Assembly: GCF_002913045.1 (NCBI RefSeq)
Contig: NZ_PPAF01000035.1
Span: forward strand, 124,001-188,000
DNA: 64,000 nt
Direction: 5' to 3'
Origin: Campylobacter concisus
GTDB taxonomy: Bacteria; Campylobacterota; Campylobacteria; Campylobacterales; Campylobacteraceae
The translations under genes were made by a program, and so were the position numbers. Shown here one piece after another: positions 53,406-60,265 of this stretch; within the stretch, counting starts at the first letter, position 1, and each line of letters starts with the position of its first letter. The notes under the pieces are model-generated. The model saw only the letters and a program-made list of their open reading frames with translations. It searched no databases and was not told the DNA's origin.

Positions 53406-54197
53406 TTGCAACAATCCAGTGTTGCTAGTATGAGAGCTGGCGGGCAAGCATTCGTAACATATATTGCCTCTTCTCAGATACAAAGAATTCCACAAGTTAA
53501 CTCTTTTTTGCAATCAGCAATAAACTTTAAATTTGATAGTCAAATAGGAAAAGCTTTTGCTGGTACCGTGACTAAACCAGGAAATATATCTGCAACCACG
53601 GCCGCAAATAATGCTTTAAGAAGCACTGTGGTCGTTGCGGGTGTAACAATGGCTATTACTTCTAGTATAGAAATCGTTCAGATGATGCGTGGACAAATTA
53701 GTGGTATGCAATGCATAAAAAATATAGCACAAAATGCTGGTGGCATAGCTGGCGGAACTGCAGGTGCCTTGGCTGGAGCAGCAGCATGTTCATTTATCCC
53801 TGGCGTCGGAACGATTGTTGGCGGTGTAGTCGGAGGTGTTATAGGTGGTTTTGGTGGTGGAGCCCTAGTAAAGAAATTTATGGATAAATTTATAGAAGAT
53901 GATTGTGTAAAAAAACAGAGGATTTTCTTTTTACAAATGTTGTATCTGGCTGTAATATTTAAATTATCTGGCGACGAAGCAAAAGAATTTAAAAATAAAG
54001 TAGATCAAGTTATTATGTCTGCTAAAGATTTTTTTGGCGGTAACTTCAGTGCAAAAGAAATGCAACCTTATTCAAATTCTGTTTTAAAACCAATTGTCGT
54101 TTCAGTGGTCGCTAGAAGACCTATACTGCCAAGCCAGACCTTTAAAGAAGAGGTAATAGAGGCCGTTATTGTTGATGAGGTTCTTCAAAGTGCCTAA
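53406..54197 (+). pseudogene. C-terminal part of the split membrane protein, glycine-zipper domain
   Basis: The frame is open from about 53391 (GAT ATA AAA AAA GCA TTG) and runs to 54197. It contains two hydrophobic stretches and a long Gly/Ala zipper (GGIAGGTAGALAGAAACSFI then PGVGTIVGGVVGGVIGGFGG, about residues 115-155), followed by a charged helical tail (KKFMDKFIEDDCVKKQRIFF). The TTG at 53406 has no ribosome site, so on its own it is unlikely to be translated. Glycine zippers occur in membrane-inserting toxins and bacteriocin-like proteins; toxicity is only a guess. Confidence 0.65.
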
Positions 54198-54216
54198 TTA
54201 TATTCATATGTAAAAA

Positions 54217-54250
54217 CATGATTACCCAAGCAATCGCTTGGGTAATCATG
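54217..54250 (-). terminator. Terminator of the Rep-like gene
   Basis: A perfect 15-bp inverted repeat (CATGATTACCCAAGC / GCTTGGGTAATCATG) with loop AATC. On the minus strand it is followed by TTTTTA, so it would end the transcript carrying the Rep-like gene; it may also stop the convergent plus-strand gene. Confidence 0.75.
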
Positions 54251-54333
54251 AGTAAAAAATATCTAATAGTTTAAACTAAAATACTTTTACTAAGATTTTT
54301 TAAAAACCATTTTTCTATATTAATTTACCATTA

Positions 54334-54936
54334 TTAATTATTCCTGGGTCTGCCTTTATTGTTTTTCTTTGGCATGACACCTCTCCTTAAAGCCCTAAAG
54401 CCTTTTCCGTTTGCATTGACTATATTTTGCTCTCCCTTGCATAGATAGGGCAGCACTTTCTCTTTCAGAATTTGTATTTTTTCTTTGTCATCGTAGCAAA
54501 TTCTACCCAGTCCATTATTCTTATATTTTCCTAAATTGCAATTATGAGAACACCCTTTACCTTTTGTAATACTATCATTCCAATAGTCGCAAAGACGCTT
54601 GGCTGTCTTTGGTGCTGTTTGCTCTCTACTACTTTGCCCATCCATAAAGATAACGACGTGAGCGTGCAAGTGGTTATATCCACTATCTCCTTGCTCCATT
54701 TTGATAATATAGCCTTTTGAATTTTTAAATATCGTATTGCTTCGTTTATTGGTGTATAAGCGGTTGATATCATTGTCAAAGCTTTCCAATGTAACGTCGT
54801 CTCTATTTTCTTGTCTATAATACAAATCAACCCTTATCACGTCTATCCTCGAGTTAGTTTTCATGATTCCATCTACATATTTATTTAGACTTTCTTGCCT
54901 TCTCTGTTCTGTTCTGCCACAGTGTTTCTTTGTCAT
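54334..54936 (-). CDS. HUH Rep-like protein (Inovirus Gp2 / YagK-YfjJ family)
   Basis: A 200-residue protein. The core reads SKGYIIKMEQGDSGYNHLHA then HVVIFMDG (about 73-100), with a His cluster H89, H91, H93 of the HUH type, and later VLPYLCKGEQN (Y164-x-x-K167), the YxxK nuclease motif of HUH Rep proteins. LCDYWNDSITKGKG between them matches the 'W-x-x-x-I-T-x-G' element of the Inovirus Gp2/YagK family. The tail is very basic (RALRRGVMPKKNNKGRPRNN). It probably nicks an origin for rolling-circle replication; this is inferred from motifs. Confidence 0.72.
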   Translation of the reverse strand: MTKKHCGRTEQRRQESLNKYVDGIMKTNSRIDVIRVDLYYRQENRDDVTLESFDNDINRLYTNKRSNTIFKNSKGYIIKMEQGDSGYNHLHAHVVIFMDGQSSREQTAPKTAKRLCDYWNDSITKGKGCSHNCNLGKYKNNGLGRICYDDKEKIQILKEKVLPYLCKGEQNIVNANGKGFRALRRGVMPKKNNKGRPRNN

Positions 54937-55151
54937 ATTTAACTCCTTTGATATTTTAGATAACTACAGGTCGTATATTTAGCTATTTTTGTATCTATTA
55001 ATAATTTTAATTTAATTAATAATACTTATTATGCTAAAATCAAAGCCTATAGAAATCAATATAGCGGATTGGCTAAGGGCTTAATATTCTATACGTCTTA
55101 AATTATCAGTTAATATACGTACTTATGGCAAAACAAAAAAAGTAAAATATT
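54937..55151. other. Gene-free AT-rich stretch upstream of the Rep-like gene
   Basis: This stretch holds no supportable gene. It contains TTAATTTAATTAATAATACT-like AT-rich DNA, one TATAGAAA motif (55049) like those in the iteron cluster at 58214-58446, and a plus-strand TATGCTAAAAT element. It lies between the Rep-like gene and a strong hairpin, so it could hold a replication or transcription control site. Confidence 0.3.
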
Positions 55152-55192
55152 AATATACGCTCGAAGTCCGATATGGGCTTTGAGCGTATATT
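55152..55192 (-). terminator. Long hairpin ending the rad52-like operon
   Basis: An 18-bp stem (11 bp AATATACGCTC / GAGCGTATATT, then 7 more with two G-U pairs) with a 5-nt loop lies 3 nt past the Rad52-like stop. On the minus strand it is followed by AATATTTTACTTTTTTT; on the plus strand by TTTATT. Confidence 0.65.
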
Positions 55193-55194
55193 TA

Positions 55195-55908
55195 TTATGC
55201 AACGTTAGGGCTAATGGCTTTATACCATTGCTTGCTGCCATTGTCCCATCTAAAGCCAAGAGATTTAATCGTATCCTTCTTTGAAAATACGTCTTTCCCA
55301 GTAACTAGCAAAAATCCATTTCGTTGGACGATATCTAAACCTAAATTTTGTAAGGTCGTTTGCTCGTCGGCTTGATTAAAACCATCTTGCCTAGCATGGA
55401 AATTTGGTTTTTGTTCTTGTCTTTGTAAGACGGCAGTCGCTTTTTGCAAATTGCTTGGTTGCGTATTTTGCTGGACGCAGTTGCGGCTTTTGTCGTATAG
55501 AGAATTGCCGAATTGATTTCCAAATGTCCGCAAACTCCTTTTTAGTGCATCGGTTACGGCCTCTTTTGCGCCGTTTTCGTGAGCGTCTGCTAGACTTTTG
55601 GCTACCCCTGTGCCAAATCCTACATCTTGACGAGTAATGCATTTGGAGTGATCCAAGCTAAAGACATCAACCTTGACTACGGCTTTATAACAAATGACGG
55701 CATTTTGATTATTGTTCGTCTCTTGTGACACTTGCCCTAATGAAACGATGCTATAGCTCCAGCTCCCGAATCCAAAAATATTATTGGCGGTTTCTATAAC
55801 GTCAAAACCTTCCAAGTAGGATAATTTAATATTGGCCTTTTCTCTTGTTTTTATTCTACTGCTATCTAGTTCTTCTTGCAGGATTTTAATTTGTTTTTCG
55901 TTAAACAT
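55195..55908 (-). CDS. Rad52-type single-strand annealing protein
   Basis: A 237-residue recombination protein. The Rad52/22 core occupies about 1-140: EKANIKLSYLEGFDVIETAN, NIFGFGSWSYSIVSL, then GTGVAKSLADAHENGAKEAV and TDALKRSLRTFGNQFGN. The linker is Gln-rich. The last 45 residues (FLLVTGKDVFSKKDTIKSLG then FRWDNGSKQWYKAI) form a DUF5710-like tail. Phage and satellite annealing proteins of this type pair single strands during replication or recombination. It is last in an operon with Gp157-like and DUF932 genes. Confidence 0.88.
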   Translation of the reverse strand: MFNEKQIKILQEELDSSRIKTREKANIKLSYLEGFDVIETANNIFGFGSWSYSIVSLGQVSQETNNNQNAVICYKAVVKVDVFSLDHSKCITRQDVGFGTGVAKSLADAHENGAKEAVTDALKRSLRTFGNQFGNSLYDKSRNCVQQNTQPSNLQKATAVLQRQEQKPNFHARQDGFNQADEQTTLQNLGLDIVQRNGFLLVTGKDVFSKKDTIKSLGFRWDNGSKQWYKAISPNVA

Positions 55909-55919
55909 CTAATATCCTT

Positions 55920-56510
55920 TTAAACAGCTCTTGGAAGCTCGCCGTCTGCTGGGAGCATATTGATATTGTTAGGTTTTACGTCTCTTTTTTTATTAACCTT
56001 GATTTTGGCTCGGCAAACGGTGCTAACGATCGAAATTTCCGCAAAATCCTTTATTTCATCTCGTCTACCGTCTTTTAGTCCTTCTTCTATGGCCTCCATG
56101 TCAAGGCTAAATTTTACGTAGCCTAGGCTCATTAACGCAGCCTCGTCTTTAATCTTGATTTCGTCTTTTGTCTTTACGTTTTCTTTAATCAGAGTTAAAG
56201 ATGAGATTACGTTACCGTCTATTCTGTCGATACCGTTTTCTAAGAAAATTTCCGCCGCTATCTCTTTTGCGATCTCTAGCGCTTGTGTTAAGTTTCGTTT
56301 TAGAGTTTGAAGCTCTTGTATGTCTTGAGATAAAACGTCTATCTTATTTTTAATCTCGTCTAGAGATAACCCTAAGTAGTCGCATTTTTGAAAGTAGCTC
56401 GTACTATTGTTTTCTAGGATGCCTTTAAGATACTCTTTAAAATTTTGTGTAGGCTTATTTTCGTTTAAGCGTTCTATCTCGGATTGTAGCTTGTAGTTTA
56501 TAAGTTTCAT
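55920..56510 (-). CDS. Siphovirus Gp157-like protein
   Basis: A 196-residue protein: an N-terminal segment, a heptad-rich coiled coil (about 55-100, LSQDIQELQTLKRNLTQALE), and a C-terminal LGYVKFSLDMEAIEEGLKDG then EIKDFAEISIV, the 'D-x-x-a-I-k-x-a-l-k-x-G' ending of Gp157-like phage proteins. These often sit beside single-strand annealing proteins, as here; their role is unclear. Confidence 0.72.
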   Translation of the reverse strand: MKLINYKLQSEIERLNENKPTQNFKEYLKGILENNSTSYFQKCDYLGLSLDEIKNKIDVLSQDIQELQTLKRNLTQALEIAKEIAAEIFLENGIDRIDGNVISSLTLIKENVKTKDEIKIKDEAALMSLGYVKFSLDMEAIEEGLKDGRRDEIKDFAEISIVSTVCRAKIKVNKKRDVKPNNINMLPADGELPRAV

Positions 56511-56519
56511 TTTTCTGCC

Positions 56520-57335
56520 TTATGCTATCAATTTGCTTTGAGTAGCTTTAATCTTGGCGATGCTTTCTGCCATATTCCAAAGCTTCTTGTTTATGTCTGT
56601 ATCGGTAGAAATCGATTTTATAATCCTGCTAGTAAATCGTCTATTCGTTTCGGCGTTAATTCCGCTAATGTTGCCCCTAATTAAATGCTCCTGGATAGTG
56701 TTAAAGGTAGTATATAGGTCGTCCTTCTCGTCTTCTATTCTGTGCGGAACCAATAAATCTCTATAATCCACCTCCAAATGCTTTTCAAATCTTAACTGGA
56801 TCGCAGCCTTGGCAAAGCTTGCTTTATCGTCTTGGGTTAGTGGTATTTTGCTAAATAGCTTTATTTTGTCCAAAATATCGTATTTGGCTTTGGCTATTTT
56901 GTTTATAGCAATAGATACGTCGTTTTCTTTATCGCCCAAGTGTTTTATTTGGTAAGACTCGAATACTTCGTCTGATACCACTAGGCCGTTAGCACAAACG
57001 AATCTAAATACGCCCGCGCTTATACTAAAGCATTTGCTTCTATCGTGCGAATTAAACAGTAAAAGCTCTACTACATTCTCTCCCGGGTTTAAAAAATCGT
57101 CTAGATGACGAAACCTTACGTAATGCTTTTGAAATCCCTCTTTCTTTTCGTCTCTCACGTTTGCTTCGCTTACGCCTACGGGATACCAAGCGTAATCCCT
57201 GATCTCGTTTATTACGTCGATCGTAGATATAAAGTGATACTTGTCGCTTGCTTCAAAATACGGTTCGTCCGCAAACAAAGACGGAGCTAGTTGCTCTAAT
57301 TGCTCATTGGTGAGCGGTTCGTTTGATATAGTCAT
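56520..57335 (-). CDS. DUF932 family protein
   Basis: A 271-residue phage/plasmid protein of unknown function. Features of DUF932: YHFISTIDVINEIRDYAWYP then VGVSEANVR, HYVRFRHLDDF, VVELLLFNSHDRSKCFSISA and GVFRFVCANGLVV, where a substrate-like 'N-s-h-d-g' strand precedes 'r-f-v-C-x-N-g'. An AAAGGAG site precedes the ATG. It is the fourth cistron after three micro-ORFs on the same strand. Confidence 0.85.
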   Translation of the reverse strand: MTISNEPLTNEQLEQLAPSLFADEPYFEASDKYHFISTIDVINEIRDYAWYPVGVSEANVRDEKKEGFQKHYVRFRHLDDFLNPGENVVELLLFNSHDRSKCFSISAGVFRFVCANGLVVSDEVFESYQIKHLGDKENDVSIAINKIAKAKYDILDKIKLFSKIPLTQDDKASFAKAAIQLRFEKHLEVDYRDLLVPHRIEDEKDDLYTTFNTIQEHLIRGNISGINAETNRRFTSRIIKSISTDTDINKKLWNMAESIAKIKATQSKLIA

Positions 57336-57381
57336 TTTTTGATTCTCCTTTCGACTATTATTTCGGTTATGAATAGCAAGG

Positions 57382-57447
57382 TTATTCGTCTATACTATCC
57401 TTAATTATTTTAGCGACAGCCATCACTATCTCTAAAAAAACTCCCAT
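57382..57447 (-). CDS. 21-residue amphipathic micro-protein
   Basis: ATG with a perfect AGGAGG 6 nt upstream encodes MGVFLEIVMAVAKIIKDSID then E and TAA. The peptide would form an amphipathic or membrane-associating helix. The AGGAGG overlaps the stop (TAG) of the micro-ORF before it, a classic coupling arrangement. Size and pattern recall small helical toxins, but nothing shows toxicity. Confidence 0.55.
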   Translation of the reverse strand: MGVFLEIVMAVAKIIKDSIDE

Positions 57448-57457
57448 TTTATGCCTC

Positions 57458-57559
57458 CTAAAAGTATAATTTAAAAATTACGCAGTTGATTGGAAAATAT
57501 CCAAAACCTGTTTCTGCCGTCGGTGAACTATCGCCTGTACTGACTACGCTAGAACTCAT
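57458..57559 (-). CDS. 33-residue micro-protein
   Basis: ATG with AAAAGGA 7 nt upstream. The peptide starts polar (MSSSVVSTGDSSPTAETG) and ends hydrophobic (FGYFPINCVIFKLYF). Its start lies inside the preceding micro-ORF (11-nt overlap) and its stop overlaps the next ribosome site. No known family. Confidence 0.5.
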   Translation of the reverse strand: MSSSVVSTGDSSPTAETGFGYFPINCVIFKLYF

Positions 57560-57653
57560 ATCTATTCCTTTTGCGTTTTAGACGTAATAGTTTATGGACT
57601 AGTCTTTTGATCCGAGACAGCCTCTTATTTGGTAAAAAGCAACGATTTACCAT
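57549..57653 (-). CDS. 34-residue strongly basic micro-protein
   Basis: ATG with AAGGAG 5 nt upstream. The peptide (MVNRCFLPNKRLSRIKRLVH then KLLRLKRKRNRYEF) is about 40% Lys/Arg, suiting a nucleic-acid-binding peptide or a leader. It is the first of three overlapping micro-ORFs before the DUF932 gene. AT-rich DNA with several TATA(A/T)T-like boxes upstream (57690-57720, minus strand) could hold the promoter. Confidence 0.5.
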   Translation of the reverse strand: MVNRCFLPNKRLSRIKRLVHKLLRLKRKRNRYEF

Positions 57654-57722
57654 ATTAGCTCCTTGAAAAGTGAAGTAGCGATATATTTCTATATGCTTAT
57701 ATAAATAATATATAATTGAAAT

Positions 57723-57780
57723 TTTTTCATTTTGATCCCATCTCCACCTATGGCAGATTAGCCATAGGTGGAGATTTTTG
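57723..57780 (+). ncRNA. Candidate short antisense-region RNA with strong hairpin terminator
   Basis: On the plus strand a TATAAT box (57711-57716) is followed by about 17 nt and then a perfect 15-bp hairpin (57740-57754 / 57761-57775, ATCTCCACCTATGGC and its complement, loop AGATTA) with TTTTTG after it. This would give a transcript of only about 58 nt opposed to the surrounding minus-strand genes. The hairpin has no T-run on the minus strand, so it is unlikely to be a terminator for the excisionase gene. Confidence 0.4.
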
Positions 57781-57861
57781 TGCCTTGTTGGAAGTAGGGG
57801 GGGTGTTTTGTAAGTGCGTAAAATAAAAAGGGTGATATTACTTAATTTGTAGCAGTTTTTG

Positions 57862-58077
57862 TTAGTTTAGGGCGGGCAGAGTGTTGCTTTCTAAGAATAA
57901 AATCAAGACTTGCCTACTAATAAAATTCTTGGTGCCGATCTTCACCACCTCTATTTCTCTATTGTAAATCAACTTCTTTAGCATATCAGATTTTATCAAG
58001 CTCATGTCCTCTATATCCTTTATGCTAAACAGCAATCCTTTTGGAAGGAGCGAATTATAATTTGCATAAATTTCCAT
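57862..58077 (-). CDS. AlpA/Xis-like small DNA-binding protein
   Basis: About 71 residues from the ATG with AAGGA 8 nt upstream; a longer 81-residue version begins at 58107. The core MSLIKSDMLKKLIYNREIEV then VKIGTKNFISRQVLILFLES is a winged-helix excisionase/AlpA pattern: 'S-x-x-l-k-k-l-i-y-n-x-e-I-x-x-v-k-i-G-x-k-x-f-I-s-r'. It probably directs excision or regulates the integrase. Confidence 0.65.
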   Translation of the reverse strand: MEIYANYNSLLPKGLLFSIKDIEDMSLIKSDMLKKLIYNREIEVVKIGTKNFISRQVLILFLESNTLPALN

Positions 58078-58213
58078 TTTCAAAATCCTTGGGTTGTATT
58101 TTGTCAATGGATTGAGCTGCTGAAAAAAGAAAGTACTAAAAGCGCATACGAAATCTAAAATTTATGCAACTATTTTTTAGATAGTATATATTTACTTTTA
58201 TCATTGTATATTG

Positions 58214-58446
58214 TAGAAATAGTTTCTATATAATTATATATGTATATAAGTAAAAATTATTGTATTTTTGGAATTTATGTATTAATTTTAAAATATAGTA
58301 TTTTAATAGTATAGAAACAAAGGTGCTATAAAATACACTTTTTTAGGTATTTTATAAGTATTTCTATATTATCTTTTAATATTTCTAACTTTAGAATAGA
58401 AACATTAAATTTGTTTTTATCTATATCTAGAAATATAATAGAAACA
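58214..58446. repeat. Cluster of eight TAGAAA iteron-like motifs, putative origin
   Basis: In the extremely AT-rich stretch 58078-58500, which holds no gene, the motif TAGAAA(C/T)A occurs at 58214, 58312, 58397, 58428 and 58439 and its complement TTTCTA at 58223, 58361 and 58382. The 58214/58223 pair is a dyad. Iterons in AT-rich DNA right beside a D5-like helicase gene are the usual make-up of satellite or plasmid origins. Confidence 0.5.
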
Positions 58447-58500
58447 CTAAAAAAACATAATATTAATTAAGTATAATATTAATATTTTAAAAATATTTAT

Positions 58501-60045
58501 CTAATTTTTGTCTGGGAAATAGAAGCATTTTGCTCCGCCTGGAGCTAGTACTGTTTTGAATAAATTTCCATCAAGCTCTTTTAGTTTTTTATATAAAGTA
58601 GTAGCGCTAATATCATAGTCGTATTTTTGTTTAAAGACTTCGTATATGTATTTTCGTTCTACTTTTTTATGTTTATCATATAGTTTTTTTATATTCTCAA
58701 AAGTTTCATCTGTGTTATTTCCTTTTGCTTTTTCGATAAAGATTGGTATATTTTTGCTATTAGTAAGCTCACTTGCAAACTCTACGATACAGTTTTCGAA
58801 TGTTGGTTTTTTTGTTATATCTATATCTTTTATATATAATATTTCTTTATTAGAATTATAGCATTTTAAAATACTAGAAAAAATACCCAAATCAACAGAT
58901 AAATTGTATTTTAAGCTAAACTGGCTATGAAATTTATCCGGTATATACATTGTTTTTATGTCATCGGGTAAATCTAAAACTACATACTCGACACCGGACA
59001 AGTCATAAGGTATATATTTTTTATCCGTAGTTATAACTATACCAACTATGTTTTTATCTTGTTTTATAAGAATATCTCGAATAAACTCTTTCTTTTCTGT
59101 GTCTTTTAGCGAGCTGCTTGATATATTGTCGAAATTATAGAATATTTTATTAGATTTTTCTTTTTTTATGCTTTTTTTCGATAACGTTTTGTCGTCTATT
59201 CTTAAACAATATTCGCTTCCAAAAATAGGTTGAATAATCTGATTAAAAAATATTTCTTTGCCAGACCTTTCTCCACCCCTGAGAATTAATACGCTACGAA
59301 ACAGATCACTATTTGTTGTATTATTTGTAATATATCTAATCATATTAGATAGCCAGCACATTATATAATTAAAGCCGTCTGTTCTATATCTGGATATATG
59401 GTATAAATATTGCATTACATGGTAATATTTGCTTTTATATATCTCTTTTTCAGTATTGTATTTGCCGCTATGTAGAGGATATATGCCGTCTATAGTAAAT
59501 ATAAAATTTACAATGTCTGGAAGGCAACTATTGGGATAAAATTTATTTATATATATTTCATTGTTTTCTTTTATAAATTGCTTTTCATTAACGGAAAATT
59601 TTTCGCCCAAAATCATAGGCAAAGTGTCTAGGGAGATTAATGTGGGCTTTGCCTGAAGTGGCGTAAAGGACTGATTTTTCTTGTCTAGTTTTTGCTGCTT
59701 TATTTTCCAGTGCTGTAACTCCAGTTGATTTTTAAATGTTTTTACGCTTTTCTTGGATAGGCCACTCAAGAGAAGGTCTATATTTTGTAAAGGAATGTAT
59801 TTTTTTGTATTTTGATAGCAATGAACAATATTTCCTCTCTGATCAATCCAAAATAGATGGCCTTTATCAGCTAAATCCAAAAAAAAGTTTCTGATAATAA
59901 GATAATAATCATCGAGAGGATTATTGGGGTAAAGCATATCGTAATTGAAATATGTAAAATATATTTGTGTTGAAGTATAATCTATTTTTCGATCCGCAAA
60001 AATACACCTATAGTCCTTTATACAATATAACCCAACAAACGACAT
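58501..60045 (-). CDS. D5/SF3-like replication helicase with degenerate Walker A
   Basis: A 514-residue protein. The helicase region (about 235-400) has a P-loop-like LRGGERSGKEIFFNQII (about 253-269) in which the usual Ser/Thr after Lys is Glu, and KIFYNFDNISS (about 302) as Walker B with FD rather than DD/DE. QPIFGSEYCLRIDDKTLSKK after the P-loop resembles the 'G-x-x-n-x-x-t-x-d-d-l' SF3/DUF5906 segment. A winged-helix tail (YIYEVFKQKYDYDISATTLY) ends the protein. It is likely the element's replication initiator helicase, but the altered motifs leave ATPase activity open. It may be a divergent member. Confidence 0.65.
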   Translation of the reverse strand: MSFVGLYCIKDYRCIFADRKIDYTSTQIYFTYFNYDMLYPNNPLDDYYLIIRNFFLDLADKGHLFWIDQRGNIVHCYQNTKKYIPLQNIDLLLSGLSKKSVKTFKNQLELQHWKIKQQKLDKKNQSFTPLQAKPTLISLDTLPMILGEKFSVNEKQFIKENNEIYINKFYPNSCLPDIVNFIFTIDGIYPLHSGKYNTEKEIYKSKYYHVMQYLYHISRYRTDGFNYIMCWLSNMIRYITNNTTNSDLFRSVLILRGGERSGKEIFFNQIIQPIFGSEYCLRIDDKTLSKKSIKKEKSNKIFYNFDNISSSSLKDTEKKEFIRDILIKQDKNIVGIVITTDKKYIPYDLSGVEYVVLDLPDDIKTMYIPDKFHSQFSLKYNLSVDLGIFSSILKCYNSNKEILYIKDIDITKKPTFENCIVEFASELTNSKNIPIFIEKAKGNNTDETFENIKKLYDKHKKVERKYIYEVFKQKYDYDISATTLYKKLKELDGNLFKTVLAPGGAKCFYFPDKN

Positions 60046-60118
60046 TTTTATTCCATATTTTTTAAAACAATTGTATCATTATTTCTTTATTTTTATACTA
60101 CTAAAGTAATCTTTTTTA

Positions 60119-60145
60119 AAAAATGTGTACCCTAACGTGTACCCT
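60119..60145 (+). repeat. Right integrase-arm-like repeat
   Basis: Matches the left block 45964-45990 at 26 of 27 bases, with two GTGTACCCT motifs 12 bp apart (60125, 60137). It lies 58 bp inside the right att repeat. Confidence 0.65.
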
Positions 60146-60203
60146 TGAATAGGATTTTATGTCTTTTGGATTTTTATAAAAGCTCTATAATATCGATATA
60201 ATC

Positions 60204-60265
60204 AATGGTGCCCGAGGTCGGACTCGAACCGACACAAGGTTGCCCTTACCAGATTTTGAGTCTGG
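60204..60265 (-). repeat. attR: 62-bp direct repeat within intact tRNA-Leu
   Basis: Identical to attL (45793-45854). Here it continues into the rest of the tRNA gene, so the element recreates or preserves the full tRNA at this end. The shared sequence runs from 2 bases past the CCA end to the end of the anticodon stem. Confidence 0.92.

Larger units (their letters stand above)
45793..60265. mobile_element. 14.4-kb integrated element in tRNA-Leu(CAA), satellite/plasmid-like
   Basis: The element is bounded by an identical 62-bp direct repeat (45793-45854 and 60204-60265) that is the 3' part of tRNA-Leu. A tyrosine integrase gene lies next to the left end. Gene content: type IIS restriction-modification, a split membrane protein, HUH Rep-like protein, Rad52-type annealing protein with Gp157 and DUF932 companions, excisionase-like protein, iteron cluster and D5-like helicase. 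No capsid, portal, terminase, tail, relaxase-coupling or type IV secretion genes are seen. It therefore looks like a phage satellite or a self-replicating integrative plasmid-like element with defence cargo. The intact tRNA is kept at the right end. Confidence 0.88.

Noticed and set aside
53268-53513. 81-codon minus-strand frame over the frameshift of the split membrane gene
   Set aside because: The plus-strand frames on both sides match one known protein family; the minus frame has no support.
45793-60265. Complete prophage
   Set aside because: Integrase, annealing protein and Gp157-like genes are phage-type, but no capsid, portal, terminase, tail or lysis gene can be seen.
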